DNA of 64,000 nt from Nocardioides sp. zg-1228. GTDB lineage: Bacteria > Actinomycetota > Actinomycetes > Propionibacteriales > Nocardioidaceae. The notes under the pieces were generated by a model. The model made no database searches and had not been told where the DNA came from. It saw nothing but the letters and a program-made list of their open reading frames with translations. The position numbers and the translations under genes are program-made. How positions within the stretch are numbered: position 1 is the stretch's first letter; each line of letters begins with the position of its first letter. Shown piece after piece: positions 1-7,774 of the stretch. The stretch is from NCBI RefSeq assembly GCF_017086465.1, contig NZ_CP070961.1, forward strand, positions 930,001 through 994,000. The letters run 5' to 3'.

Positions 1-199
1 TGAGCAGCGGCGAAGTCGTCGGCTCGACCGACGCGCTCCCGACGCCATCGTCAGCGCTCGATTCGGGCTCTTCCCCGGAGCTGTCGGAGTCTGCCGGAGT
101 TGGACCGTCCCCCGACCTCACCGTGTCGCCGGAATCCGACGCGGAGCAGCCGGACAGCAGAGCTGCGGCGCAGACGGCAGCAGCGAGTCGCTTCTTCAT
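1..199 (-). CDS. Putative lipoprotein, N-terminal part (cut by window edge)
   Basis: The reading frame starts at ATG 199 with a GGGGG ribosome-binding stretch just upstream and stays open to the window edge, giving 66 residues. The first 18 residues form a lipoprotein signal peptide: a KKR n-region, an Ala/Leu core, and the lipobox L-S-G-C with Cys18. What follows is a Ser/Asp/Glu/Pro-rich linker, as in many secreted actinobacterial substrate-binding or cell-wall lipoproteins. The functional domain lies outside the window, so no role can be assigned. The next gene upstream is more than 500 bases away, so it probably starts its own transcript. Confidence 0.7.
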   Translation of the reverse strand, partial: MKKRLAAAVCAAALLSGCSASDSGDTVRSGDGPTPADSDSSGEEPESSADDGVGSASVEPTTSPLL

Positions 200-728
200 G
201 GTCCCCCGACCTAGATGTTTGTGGCGTTACGCGCCGAAGTATGCCCGGGCGCCTACACAAGCGTTGGCTTTCCCGAACGAAGCCTGCTACTGGGAGAACT
301 CGCAGAAGACCTCGGCGAGAACCCGGTCGAGTACAGCGCATCGCTCCATCGTCCGGCGGGAAGCGTTGGCACGCCCAATGCGAAGGCTGCGGCTCAAACG
401 CCTTCGGCGTGCGTAGATGACGACGAGGGCTGCGCGCAGCGGACCTGTTCAGAGGGTGGACGGGCCCATGGATCTTTGACTCGGCGGACATTCCCAAGAC
501 GCCGAACTGGGCGACGCACATGCCCTGCCGGGAGTGCAATCAACGTGGCGGGCGCGTTCTCGCTTGGTGACGACGGCGATATCGACGGTCTTTGTCGGTC
601 TGCGGTGTACCAAGGATGGGGTGCTCGGCTGCTACACCGGCTGCACGATTGACTACTCGCCGACCGCCGACCGGTCACCTGTTCGCCCAGGTCTAAGCGT
701 GGCGGCCGGATCTCGGGGCGTTCTCAAC
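200..728. other. Gap with no convincing gene; possible decayed coding remnant
   Basis: About 530 bases lie between the lipoprotein start and the left end of the IS30 element. No frame shows a start with a ribosome-binding site and consistent codon bias. One forward frame reads a CEGCG motif near 379-393, meets a stop at 418-420, and then reads on to a CRECNQRGG motif near 523-549 before the next stop. Two CxxC pairs in one frame, split by a stop, could be the remains of a small zinc-ribbon protein, but this is weak. Confidence 0.3.
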
Positions 729-729
729 C

Positions 730-1922
730 GGTCAGCGCAACACTCCTTAAGTCGAGGAGGTCGCGATGGCGCGTCAGAACTATCAGAGGTTGTCGCCAGC
801 AGACATTGATGAGATCTGGTCGCGGATGCGTGCTGGGCACGCGGTGAAGCCGACCGCGCGATCGTTGGGATTGTCGACGAGCACGGTGCGGGCCTACTTG
901 CTGCGTTGCGGCGGGATCAGACCTGACCCACGTCACCGCTCCGCAGGCCGGTTGGGCTTCGAGGAGCGTGAGGAGATCTCCCGCGGCCTGGCCGCCGACT
1001 TGTCGTTGCGGGCGATCGCGGCCGGGTTGGGTCGCTCGCCGTCGACGATCAGCCGTGAGGTCGCGAGCAACGGCGGCCGGCGTGGCTACCGGGCCGCGTC
1101 CGCGGACCAGCACGCCTGGGCCAGGGCGACCCGACCCAAGGCATGCAAGCTGGCCACCAACCCGGTGCTGGCTGGCATCGTGGCCGCGAAGCTTCAGCGA
1201 CGATGGTCGCCCCAGCAGATCGCCGGCTGGCTCAAGCTCACCTATCCCGAAGACCCGGAGATGCACGTGTCGCACGAGAGCATCTACCGCACGCTGTTCG
1301 TGCAGTCACGCGGTGCGCTGCGCAAGGAGCTGACCGCCTACCTGCGCACCGGTCGGGTGATCCGACGCGTGCACGGGGTCCGGCTCCCCGACGGTCGAGG
1401 CGGGCGGCCGGGGATCGTGAACATCAGTGAGCGTCCCGCTGAAGCCGAGGACCGTGCGGTGCCCGGACACTGGGAGGGCGACCTGGTCTTCGGCAAGCAG
1501 ATGAGCCCAGTGGCCACCTTGGTCGAACGCTCTACTCGCTACCTGCTGCTCGTCGGACTACCCGGCGGCAGCCACAAGGCCGACGTCGTCGCTGACGCCC
1601 TGGCCGCCGCCGTCGCGCACCTACCTGCACAGCTGGCCAAGTCGCTGACCTGGGACCAGGGCCACGAGATGGCCGAGCACAAACGCTTCACCAACGAGAC
1701 CGGGATCCAGGTCTACTTCTGTGACCCCAAGTCACCGTGGCAGCGCGGGAGCAACGAGAACACCAACGGCCTTCTACGTCAGTACCTGCCGCGGCGGCTG
1801 GACTTCAAGACCCTCACCCAAGTCGACCTCGACGCCATCGCACTCGAGCTCAACGACAGACCTCGACAGACCCTCGGGTTCAAGACACCATCGCAAGCAC
1901 TAGCCGAGGTGTTGCATTGACC
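730..1922 (+). mobile_element. IS30-family insertion sequence
   Basis: The element is about 1.19 kb, typical for IS30. It holds one transposase gene bounded by short imperfect inverted repeats. The left end reads GGTCA-GC-GCAACAC (730-743); the right end, read inward, is GGTCA-AT-GCAACAC (1922 to 1909), so 12 of 14 positions match. The right repeat overlaps the 3' end and stop codon of the transposase gene. The outer boundary may extend by a base or two, and no target-site duplication could be fixed by eye. The intact catalytic residues suggest it is recent or still active. Confidence 0.8.
766..1920 (+). CDS. IS30-family transposase
   Basis: This 384-residue DDE transposase excises and inserts its own element. 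Two N-terminal helix-turn-helix segments (about residues 8-45 and 66-108; the second is the HTH_38 type with SPSTISRE) should bind the terminal repeats. The catalytic core is complete: Asp239 (HWEGDLVFGK), Asp297 (TWDQGHE) and Glu331 (SNENTNG), with the 33-residue spacing between the second Asp and the Glu usual for IS30. A GAGGAGG ribosome-binding site ends 5 bases before ATG 766. Length matches full-size family members, so there is no sign of truncation. The stop codon lies inside the right inverted repeat. Confidence 0.95.
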   Translation: MARQNYQRLSPADIDEIWSRMRAGHAVKPTARSLGLSTSTVRAYLLRCGGIRPDPRHRSAGRLGFEEREEISRGLAADLSLRAIAAGLGRSPSTISREVASNGGRRGYRAASADQHAWARATRPKACKLATNPVLAGIVAAKLQRRWSPQQIAGWLKLTYPEDPEMHVSHESIYRTLFVQSRGALRKELTAYLRTGRVIRRVHGVRLPDGRGGRPGIVNISERPAEAEDRAVPGHWEGDLVFGKQMSPVATLVERSTRYLLLVGLPGGSHKADVVADALAAAVAHLPAQLAKSLTWDQGHEMAEHKRFTNETGIQVYFCDPKSPWQRGSNENTNGLLRQYLPRRLDFKTLTQVDLDAIALELNDRPRQTLGFKTPSQALAEVLH

Positions 1923-2039
1923 GCCTGAGCCCGCAGGCAGATCCGCGCACTCATCGCGGCAGATCCGGGCGAGCGTAGCCGCCCTCAACGCGGCATGAGC
2001 GGACGTTCGCGTGAGAGTGTTTGACGATTCGCGAGTGCC

Positions 2040-2528
2040 TCAGCCGACGCCGACGATCGCGCTCAGCAGCGGTACGTCGAGTTTGCGCCTGTCCACGTGC
2101 CGGTCAAGCACGACGAGGATTGCACTACGCATCGCTGACACCTTGTCCTCACCGGCCATGAGGAGATCGGTCGGGTAGCTCACGATGAAGTCCCCGTAGC
2201 CGCGTCGCCCGACGACACGACTGGTGTTACCGAACGTCACAGTGAGGCTTTCGTCGCCGCGGCAGTCCAGGTAGTCAGCTACCCACCGAACGACTTCGGG
2301 CTGGGCGACGAGTTGCAGCCATGCACTCTCGGCCGCGTCGCTCCAGCCATCGATCTCGACCGCCTTTCCCGCCGGCCCGTGGTCGGCAGTAACCCGGTAC
2401 AGCCGATCGCTCAGCCACGCGACGCTGAACGGGCGAGTAGGAGTTTCAGGTGGCACATGCGGAACGCTAGCGACAGCCCTCTCGCTGTGTCCGCACATCG
2501 GCAGATCCGGTAGCTCGCGGGGCGCCAT
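2040..2528 (-). CDS. Hypothetical protein
   Basis: An open frame of up to 162 residues that I do not recognise. From about residue 33 the composition is that of a folded soluble protein with alternating strand and helix segments (FSVAWLSDRLYRV, VVRWVADYLD, YGDFIVSYP, AMRSAILVVLDRH); the first 30 residues look disordered. There is no signal peptide or membrane segment. The start is uncertain: no clear ribosome-binding site precedes ATG 2528, and GTG 2456 would give a shorter protein beginning just before the ordered part. It stands alone on the minus strand downstream of the IS30 copy. It could be a small accessory or phage-type gene; no function is proposed. Confidence 0.55.
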   Translation of the reverse strand: MAPRELPDLPMCGHSERAVASVPHVPPETPTRPFSVAWLSDRLYRVTADHGPAGKAVEIDGWSDAAESAWLQLVAQPEVVRWVADYLDCRGDESLTVTFGNTSRVVGRRGYGDFIVSYPTDLLMAGEDKVSAMRSAILVVLDRHVDRRKLDVPLLSAIVGVG

Positions 2529-2640
2529 CGCGGCGGAATGGGCTAGATCGGACTGCTCCCGATCTTCGCAGCGACCGCCGCGCTGGGCAGCTCGACGCCC
2601 GAGGTCGCCGACCAGATATCGAAGCAGGACGCGAAATAGC

Positions 2641-2678
2641 GACTGCAGGCGCCACCTTCCTGGCTGGCGCCCGCAGTC
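2641..2678 (-). terminator. Hairpin downstream of the two-repeat small gene
   Basis: A 14-base arm at 2641-2654 (GACTGCAGGCGCCA) pairs with 2665-2678 with a single A-C mismatch. It lies 12 bases beyond the stop of the minus-strand gene at 2690-2908. No T-run is visible, as is common in high-GC actinobacteria. Confidence 0.55.
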
Positions 2679-2689
2679 GTGGAGCTAGA

Positions 2690-2908
2690 TCACCCGTTCT
2701 CGGTGACCGTGGTGGAGGGAGAACGCTGAGCGTGTCCCTTGGTCACGTACCGGCCGCTGATGGCGGAGCGGTACGCCTTGCCGGAGCCCTTGTTGCCTCC
2801 GGACTCGGTGACAGTCGTACGCGGATTCCGCGTCGCCGTCCCCTTGGTGACGTAACGCCCGGTCCTCGCGGATCGGTACGCCTTACCTGAACTGCGGCCT
2901 CTGGCCAC
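2690..2908 (-). CDS. Small two-repeat protein (GKAYRSA-GRYVTKG repeats)
   Basis: This 72-residue basic protein is almost entirely two copies of one unit of about 27 residues, at about 8-35 and 43-70. The unit reads GKAYRSA, two variable residues, GRYVTKG, a short linker, then TTVTE. Small proteins carrying this repeat turn up often in actinobacterial accessory regions and plasmids and are generally left unnamed (recalled, not searched). It has no membrane segment, signal or cysteine. Conserved Tyr, Lys and Arg suggest a nucleic-acid or other polyanion ligand, which is inference. A strong hairpin follows it. It is the first minus-strand gene downstream of the sigma-like operon but is separated from it by that operon's own hairpin. 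Confidence 0.75.
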   Translation of the reverse strand: MARGRSSGKAYRSARTGRYVTKGTATRNPRTTVTESGGNKGSGKAYRSAISGRYVTKGHAQRSPSTTVTENG

Positions 2909-3000
2909 GGCGGGTCCTCCTGACCCTCACGCGGGAGTTCGTCGAGTAGTCTTCTCGCTGCTACGACGTGACGGCTCCTCGACTGGCTCGCGCTGGTTGG

Positions 3001-3025
3001 AGGGCCCCACTTCTTGTGGGGCCCT
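3001..3025 (-). terminator. Perfect hairpin ending the sigma-like/small-protein operon
   Basis: Arm 3001-3010 (AGGGCCCCAC) is perfectly complementary to 3016-3025 across a TTCTT loop. It lies about 55 bases past the stop of the 53-residue gene on the minus strand and before the next minus-strand gene, so it probably separates the two transcripts. Confidence 0.65.
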
Positions 3026-3079
3026 ATTGACTGGCCGTTGTGGCCAACCGACGTCTCTGTATAAGTGCCGAACCTCCGG

Positions 3080-3241
3080 TCATCCCCCGGACTTTTTCGG
3101 ACTCTTGCTCCCATACCGACCAGAGGCGGCCTGCGCGACGATGCGCCGTGACACTGCGTTCGACACGCTCCGCCGAGCATCCTTGGCCGTGCGCGTTCCA
3201 AGCGAACTGCGCTCGACCTGAGCCTTGATGTTCTTGCTCAT
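3080..3241 (-). CDS. 53-residue basic protein, translationally coupled
   Basis: The start ATG (3241-3239) shares one base with the TGA stop of the upstream sigma-like gene (3243-3241), a TGATG junction typical of coupled translation. The product is 53 residues, rich in Arg, Lys and Ser, and ends in a GRYGSKSPKKSGG tail. An N-terminal stretch, MSKNIKAQVERSSLGTRTAK, is followed by a helix-like RRSVSNAVSRRIVAQAAS. I do not recognise it. Its tight coupling suggests it acts with the sigma-like protein, for example as a small partner or regulator, but nothing in its sequence proves this. The tail faintly echoes the GRYVTK unit of the neighbouring two-repeat protein. Confidence 0.65.
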   Translation of the reverse strand: MSKNIKAQVERSSLGTRTAKDARRSVSNAVSRRIVAQAASGRYGSKSPKKSGG

Positions 3242-4026
3242 CACCCCACTCCCTTCTTCTTCAACATCTCGCGCGCCCGCGCGAGCATGCGTTCAACCGC
3301 CTTGGTGGATACCCCTAGAACACGTGCGATGTCGGACTGAGGGTGACCCGCCGCAGTCATGTACATGGCCTTGCGTACTCGCGGATCGGTGATCTCGGCC
3401 ATCGCTTGTGAAGACACGATGGACGCGATCGCCTGCCGATCGACTGCTGAGGTGTGGTCGGTGTGGAAGTCCATCTCGGCGACGTCGTCGGTGAACCCGT
3501 GGCGCCAGTCGACCTTCACCTCTAGGAGCCACTCCCGGTAGATGTTCGGGAACTGGAAGATGCACTGACCCACGAAGAACGTACGTAGGGATGCGCCCTT
3601 AGTTGGGTCCCAGCGCCGCTTCATGAGCACCTTGGCCCGGAAATAGTTAAGAGCCATGGCCACCGTGAAGTTGGCCAGGCTCTCGATCTCCTCTTGGGTG
3701 AACTGTCGATCTAGGATCGTCAGCCCGAACCCCTTCGTTTTGCATCGCTCGAAGATGGTCTTCGTGGCGATCCAGCTCTTCATGACTGCGTAGCCGTACT
3801 TCGCCAGCTCGTTGGCGAAGTACTCGTAGTCGGGACCCTCGTACTTCGCCAGCGCCAGCGAGGTCACCAGCTCGACGTCGCCCTGAATGCGATCGACGTT
3901 GTCGGCGAGGTCCTGAGGTGCGGCGTCGTGCAGCCACTCTTCCGGGACTTGGTCCCGCTGAGGCCGTTGTAGTGGCTCGCCTGAACGCCCGGGCAGCCCC
4001 GGCTCGCGCTCCGGCTTCGCAGCCAT
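3241..4026 (-). CDS. Sigma-70-like DNA-binding protein
   Basis: This 261-residue protein has a sigma-factor-like plan. Residues 70-170 hold a region-2-like helical segment with the hallmark W-D-P-T-K-G-x-S-L-x-T-F around 139-150. Residues 218-253 form a region-4-type helix-turn-helix (DPRVRKAMYMTAAG, SDIARVLGVSTKAVERMLARAR). The first 40 residues are charged and Pro-rich. ATG 4026 is chosen over ATG 4038 because GAGGAG lies just upstream of it. The gene sits in the accessory patch, uses many A/T-ending codons, and is coupled to a tiny basic protein. It could be a divergent extracytoplasmic-function sigma factor or a phage-type transcription factor; no anti-sigma gene is adjacent unless the small protein serves as one. 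Confidence 0.7.
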   Translation of the reverse strand: MAAKPEREPGLPGRSGEPLQRPQRDQVPEEWLHDAAPQDLADNVDRIQGDVELVTSLALAKYEGPDYEYFANELAKYGYAVMKSWIATKTIFERCKTKGFGLTILDRQFTQEEIESLANFTVAMALNYFRAKVLMKRRWDPTKGASLRTFFVGQCIFQFPNIYREWLLEVKVDWRHGFTDDVAEMDFHTDHTSAVDRQAIASIVSSQAMAEITDPRVRKAMYMTAAGHPQSDIARVLGVSTKAVERMLARAREMLKKKGVG

Positions 4027-4038
4027 GCGTCTCCTCAT

Positions 4039-4543
4039 CGGCCAACGGCAGCTCGCAAGCTCCCTGTCGTTGACCTCTTAAGTGCTGACTCGGCCGTTAC
4101 CCCCCGCACTTTCGCGAGGTTTTTCCAGAGGTACGACCCTGCAGGTCCATTGTCCGTCGCGGCACCGACAGTGCGGAGGGATGACACGGTGAGCCCTGGG
4201 CGGCCAACTGGCCTCGCGACCGCATGTCGACGTAGCGCGCCGAACCTCGGGCTGATGGCCTCAACGAATCACCCGCGTCGGCCGCGGACCTATCAGGATC
4301 CTGGAGAGGATCCACGCCCCGCCGACGAAGGACCGGAAGGTCGACCTAGACCAGGCGGTCCCGAGCTTTCGCTGCTGAGCAGGCGGCAGTGGCGCTGCTG
4401 TCCAGAGGTGAACGCGGCCGAAGGACGTGGCGCGGATGACCGGATCGCAACGTCGCACGGAACCCACGCGGGGCGCTCTCGGTCGAGTAGCCTGTCGCCC
4501 GCCGTGGTTCCGCGGGCGATCGAGCGCTGGCTTTGGGGGTTCA
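4039..4543. other. Intergenic region, about 500 bases, no gene seen
   Basis: This lies between the divergent sigma-like gene and the helicase unit. Forward frames are open for stretches but have no ribosome-binding site, no familiar motif, and codon use unlike their neighbours. A pair of GGATCC hexamers sits six bases apart near 4297-4314. Promoters for both flanking transcripts must lie here, but no convincing -35/-10 pair could be picked. Confidence 0.4.
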
Positions 4544-5379
4544 GTGGTTACAGCTGGTGCGTTTTCAGAGCATCGCGCCGTCGCGATATCAGACCCCCTA
4601 CGCCAAGGTGATGTCCTTGAGCGTGCCTCAGGTGATGCGACGCCATGGAACCGACACCTCTTGGTGATCACCGCAGACTGCGACTTCGCGCACGACAAGC
4701 ATCAAGGCAGGGTTACCTGCGTACCTCTGCTCACGAAGGACGAGTACCTTCTCGAGCTCCAGGTTCCGAGGATCCGCGACCAGGTATCAGCAAAGCTCTT
4801 GAAAGCCTGCCAGGCTGCGATGGGCGCGTACGATGCGCCGTCGATATCCGACGCGCGGTTGAAGGAGTGGCCGACAGAGCAGACCACGGAACAAATCCTC
4901 CGGACCTAGGCATTCCGGCAGGTCACGATCAAGGCGTCGGTGCATTGCTCGATGCAATGAGGTCCGTCGACGAAGCACCGACCTCCGTTGAGGCGGCTGT
5001 AACCGCGCTGGTGGATGCGCAAGCATGCCTCCCGAACTCTAGGTCTGCGAAGAACTTGACCTCCGATCTCGTTGGTCGTCTTCAGGCCGCTTTCAAGCAG
5101 CCTCCAGGCGACGCCCTTTTCATCTCGTCCCTCGCTGAGGGCTACGACTACGGGTACTTCGCCTACTTGCGGCACCTGGAGCAGATATGGCAGCCGGACA
5201 TCGCTTTGGGACCGTCCAGGTCCCTGATCGGGTACCGCCGACTCTCTCGACTCCAGGAAACGTATACGCACGCTTTGGCTCAACGTTTTGCATTGGTCTA
5301 TATGTCCATCGGCTTGCCGGGTGAGTACGAGGAACTTCGTGATCTTCACGCAGACCTTTTGGAAGGGGTGCTTCTGTGA
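4544..5379 (+). pseudogene. Unrecognised partner of the SF1 helicase, split by a frameshift
   Basis: Two overlapping frames together encode about 278 residues. The first half (GTG 4544, with GGGGG four bases upstream, to TAG 4907-4909) contains DPLRQGDVLE, then HLLVITADCDFAHDKHQG and VTCVPLLTKDEYLLE. The second half continues in the -1 frame from about 4903 to TGA 5379 and contains EGYDYGYFAYLRHLEQIWQP and RLSRLQETYTHALAQRF. Neither half has its own good start at the junction, so this looks like one gene with a single-base frameshift between about 4860 and 4907. The stop overlaps the helicase start (GTGA), so the two were built to be translated together. I do not recognise the family. The CDF/HxKxxG segment could hold a catalytic or metal site, which is speculation. 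Confidence 0.6.
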
Positions 5380-7601
5380 GGCCGCTTGTGACTACCGTCG
5401 GTGCCCTCCAAGAGTTGGCAACCGGCATCGCTCCCGGCGCAATTGACACATCGACAACCCTGTTTGAGTGGGCAGGCGCAACTGTCGACCTGGTCCTCGC
5501 GTCGGGCGACACCGCCGATGAGTCCCGGGTCGTCATCATGCGCGACGGATTTACGGCAGACCCAGTGGTCCCCGACAGCCTTCAGCGCCACCGTCGCGAG
5601 GTAATCGGGCGGATGGCCGCGTTCGCTGGCCGTGCACGAGCAGTCGGCCCGTTAACGCTGCCTCGAGCGTGGCGCCAGTACAAATTCGACAACCTCATGG
5701 CGTTCCATGCCTCGCCGCACAACGACGGAAGCATCACGCGATGGATCGCCGAAGTTCGGTCCGGACGACAAACCGACGTCATCTTCTGGGAAGCAACTAA
5801 CTCCGACAACAAGACAAGCCTGTCTGAGTTCGCGTCAAGAAAGCCGATGCCGCCGCGAATTGATGAGGAATGGGCGAACGCCGTCCGCGCGGCAGAACGG
5901 CACTTCGCAAGTCTGGAGCGCTTGGAACCGTCGGACGTCGAGATTGCGCTGCCGGAACTGGATCGATCAGCCATGAAGGGCTGGTCGTACGACACGTGGA
6001 TGAGTGTCATTAGCGACGATCAGCGGGCGTTCATTGCAGCGCCGACTGACAAGGCAGTCCGGCTGCGTGGCCCCGCCGGGTCCGGCAAGACCCTTGCACT
6101 AACTCTCAAAGCGGTGGATGAGGCGCTTCGGGCGCGCCAGTCCGGCAATGAGATCCGGATCTTGATGGTGACACATGCTTGGTCTCTTGCCTCAGAGATT
6201 TCTGACTCGAAGGACAGCCTTGGACTGGGACCGCTCCCCGAAATTGAGGTGTTCCCGCTCCTCGAGATCGCGTCTGCAATCTCTCCGGGAGCGGGTGCGG
6301 CAAGCGGCGCATACAAGCTCATTGGCAACGACAGCTTTAGCGGCAAACAGGCGCAGCTAGACGAGATTCTCGACCTACTCCAGGACTTTGTACAGGGCGA
6401 CTGGGTGACCTATCGCGGGCGCGTATCGCCGCCACTCCGCGCACGATTTGATTCAGAAGAGGTGGACGACCGTTTCGCGTTGGCCTGGGACCTGCTGGTG
6501 GAATTCGGCTCCGTCATCGGCGCCGCAGCCATCTTCCCCGGTGCAGGCTCTGAGAGCCGCTACCTCACCCTCGAGAGGGCAACTTGGATGCTTCCGTTGC
6601 AGACTCGGGACGACCAGCGGGTCGTATTCGAACTGTACGGGCGGTACATGGAAAACCTGGACGCGCGCGGTCTGTGGACCAGCGACCAAGTGCTGGCAGA
6701 CCTGCTTAACGATCTCCAGAAGCACTCTTGGAACCGCGCGCGCCGAACCGAGGGGTACGACCTGATCTTCGTGGATGAGTTCCACCTTTTTAATCCGCTG
6801 GAACGCCAGGTACTGCACTACCTCTCTCGAGATGTCACGATCTATCCGCGGATCTTCATGGCTCTCGACCCTCGCCAGTCACCGTCGGAGGCATTCATTG
6901 GCCTCGCTTCGGACGAGACGCACGCGACAAGTACCGGTGACTCTGATGGAGAGTTGGGAGACGTTGCAAATTTTGAGCTGACGACGGTGCATCGGTATAC
7001 CCCGCAGATCTTGCATCTTGTGAAGCATGTGCATCATGAGTTTCCGACGTTAGACCTCGGAGCCGATTGGAACGTGGACTTCAGTGCGGTCGAGTCGGGG
7101 CAACAGGATGGACCGCTGCCTCGGCTAGTAGCCGCCGCCAGTCGGTCAGGCGAGGAAGACGACATCGTGAAAGCGGTTCATGATCGCTACCACGCAGGCA
7201 CGATGGCTCTCGCAATCGTCGATACGCGCCAGTGGCGCAGATTCAGCGAGTTGGCGGGCCGCCTCAACGGATCTCCCAAGTTCCATGTCGCCACGATCTC
7301 TGGGCGCACAGACGACGAGGGGTTGGGGTACCGGAAGCGAGGCCTTGTGGTGGGGTTGGCCGAGTACCTTGCCGGGCTTCAGTTCGACACGGTCCTAGTA
7401 GCTGGCATCCCCGATATGCAGATCGGGAGTCGTTCTCCGAACGAGCAAACCAGGCTCCTCTCCCTCCTCTACCTCGCATTGAGTCGTGCAGAGAGCGGAG
7501 TTCAGATCTTCGTCAATGACGATGACGGAGGGGTCCCAGAGGTTATGCAGCGCGCGGTCGCCAACGGCCTGGTCCGATCTGAGCGAGGCAGCCTCACATA
7601 A
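5376..7601 (+). CDS. UvrD/Rep-like superfamily 1 helicase
   Basis: This 741-residue protein begins with about 200 unassigned residues and then has an SF1 helicase core. A Q-motif-like SDDQRAF is near 213, Walker A GPAGSGKT is at about 232-239, Walker B LIFVDEFHL is near 462, and an ALDPRQS motif-III equivalent is near 495. HRYTPQI near 540 matches motif IV, and YLALSRAESGVQIFV near 698 matches motif VI. No nuclease motif was seen. GTG 5376 overlaps the preceding stop by four bases, with GGAAGGGG upstream. Its partner is an unrecognised protein, its codon bias is weaker than the chromosome's, and it sits beside an IS30 copy, all typical of mobile defence cassettes such as those with UvrD-like subunits. 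That role is inference; a DNA-repair helicase is the alternative. Confidence 0.8.
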   Translation: MRPLVTTVGALQELATGIAPGAIDTSTTLFEWAGATVDLVLASGDTADESRVVIMRDGFTADPVVPDSLQRHRREVIGRMAAFAGRARAVGPLTLPRAWRQYKFDNLMAFHASPHNDGSITRWIAEVRSGRQTDVIFWEATNSDNKTSLSEFASRKPMPPRIDEEWANAVRAAERHFASLERLEPSDVEIALPELDRSAMKGWSYDTWMSVISDDQRAFIAAPTDKAVRLRGPAGSGKTLALTLKAVDEALRARQSGNEIRILMVTHAWSLASEISDSKDSLGLGPLPEIEVFPLLEIASAISPGAGAASGAYKLIGNDSFSGKQAQLDEILDLLQDFVQGDWVTYRGRVSPPLRARFDSEEVDDRFALAWDLLVEFGSVIGAAAIFPGAGSESRYLTLERATWMLPLQTRDDQRVVFELYGRYMENLDARGLWTSDQVLADLLNDLQKHSWNRARRTEGYDLIFVDEFHLFNPLERQVLHYLSRDVTIYPRIFMALDPRQSPSEAFIGLASDETHATSTGDSDGELGDVANFELTTVHRYTPQILHLVKHVHHEFPTLDLGADWNVDFSAVESGQQDGPLPRLVAAASRSGEEDDIVKAVHDRYHAGTMALAIVDTRQWRRFSELAGRLNGSPKFHVATISGRTDDEGLGYRKRGLVVGLAEYLAGLQFDTVLVAGIPDMQIGSRSPNEQTRLLSLLYLALSRAESGVQIFVNDDDGGVPEVMQRAVANGLVRSERGSLT

Positions 7602-7774
7602 TTCCCTCCGCCGCGTTGCGCCGCCGCCTCGAGCCGGTGCCTTGGGCGAAGTGGAGCGAGGCTCGGTGCCCTGCAGTTGGCGGCTCGACGCTGCGTCATT
7701 CTGGGCGGAATGCCCCAGCGCAACCCCCGCATCACCGGCCACCCACTGTCGGACCCTCCTGATTGAGTAGTGGC

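Noticed and set aside
4150..4611. Forward open frame before the helicase unit
   Set aside because: No ribosome-binding site, Arg/Pro-rich composition and overlap with the better-supported GTG 4544 frame.
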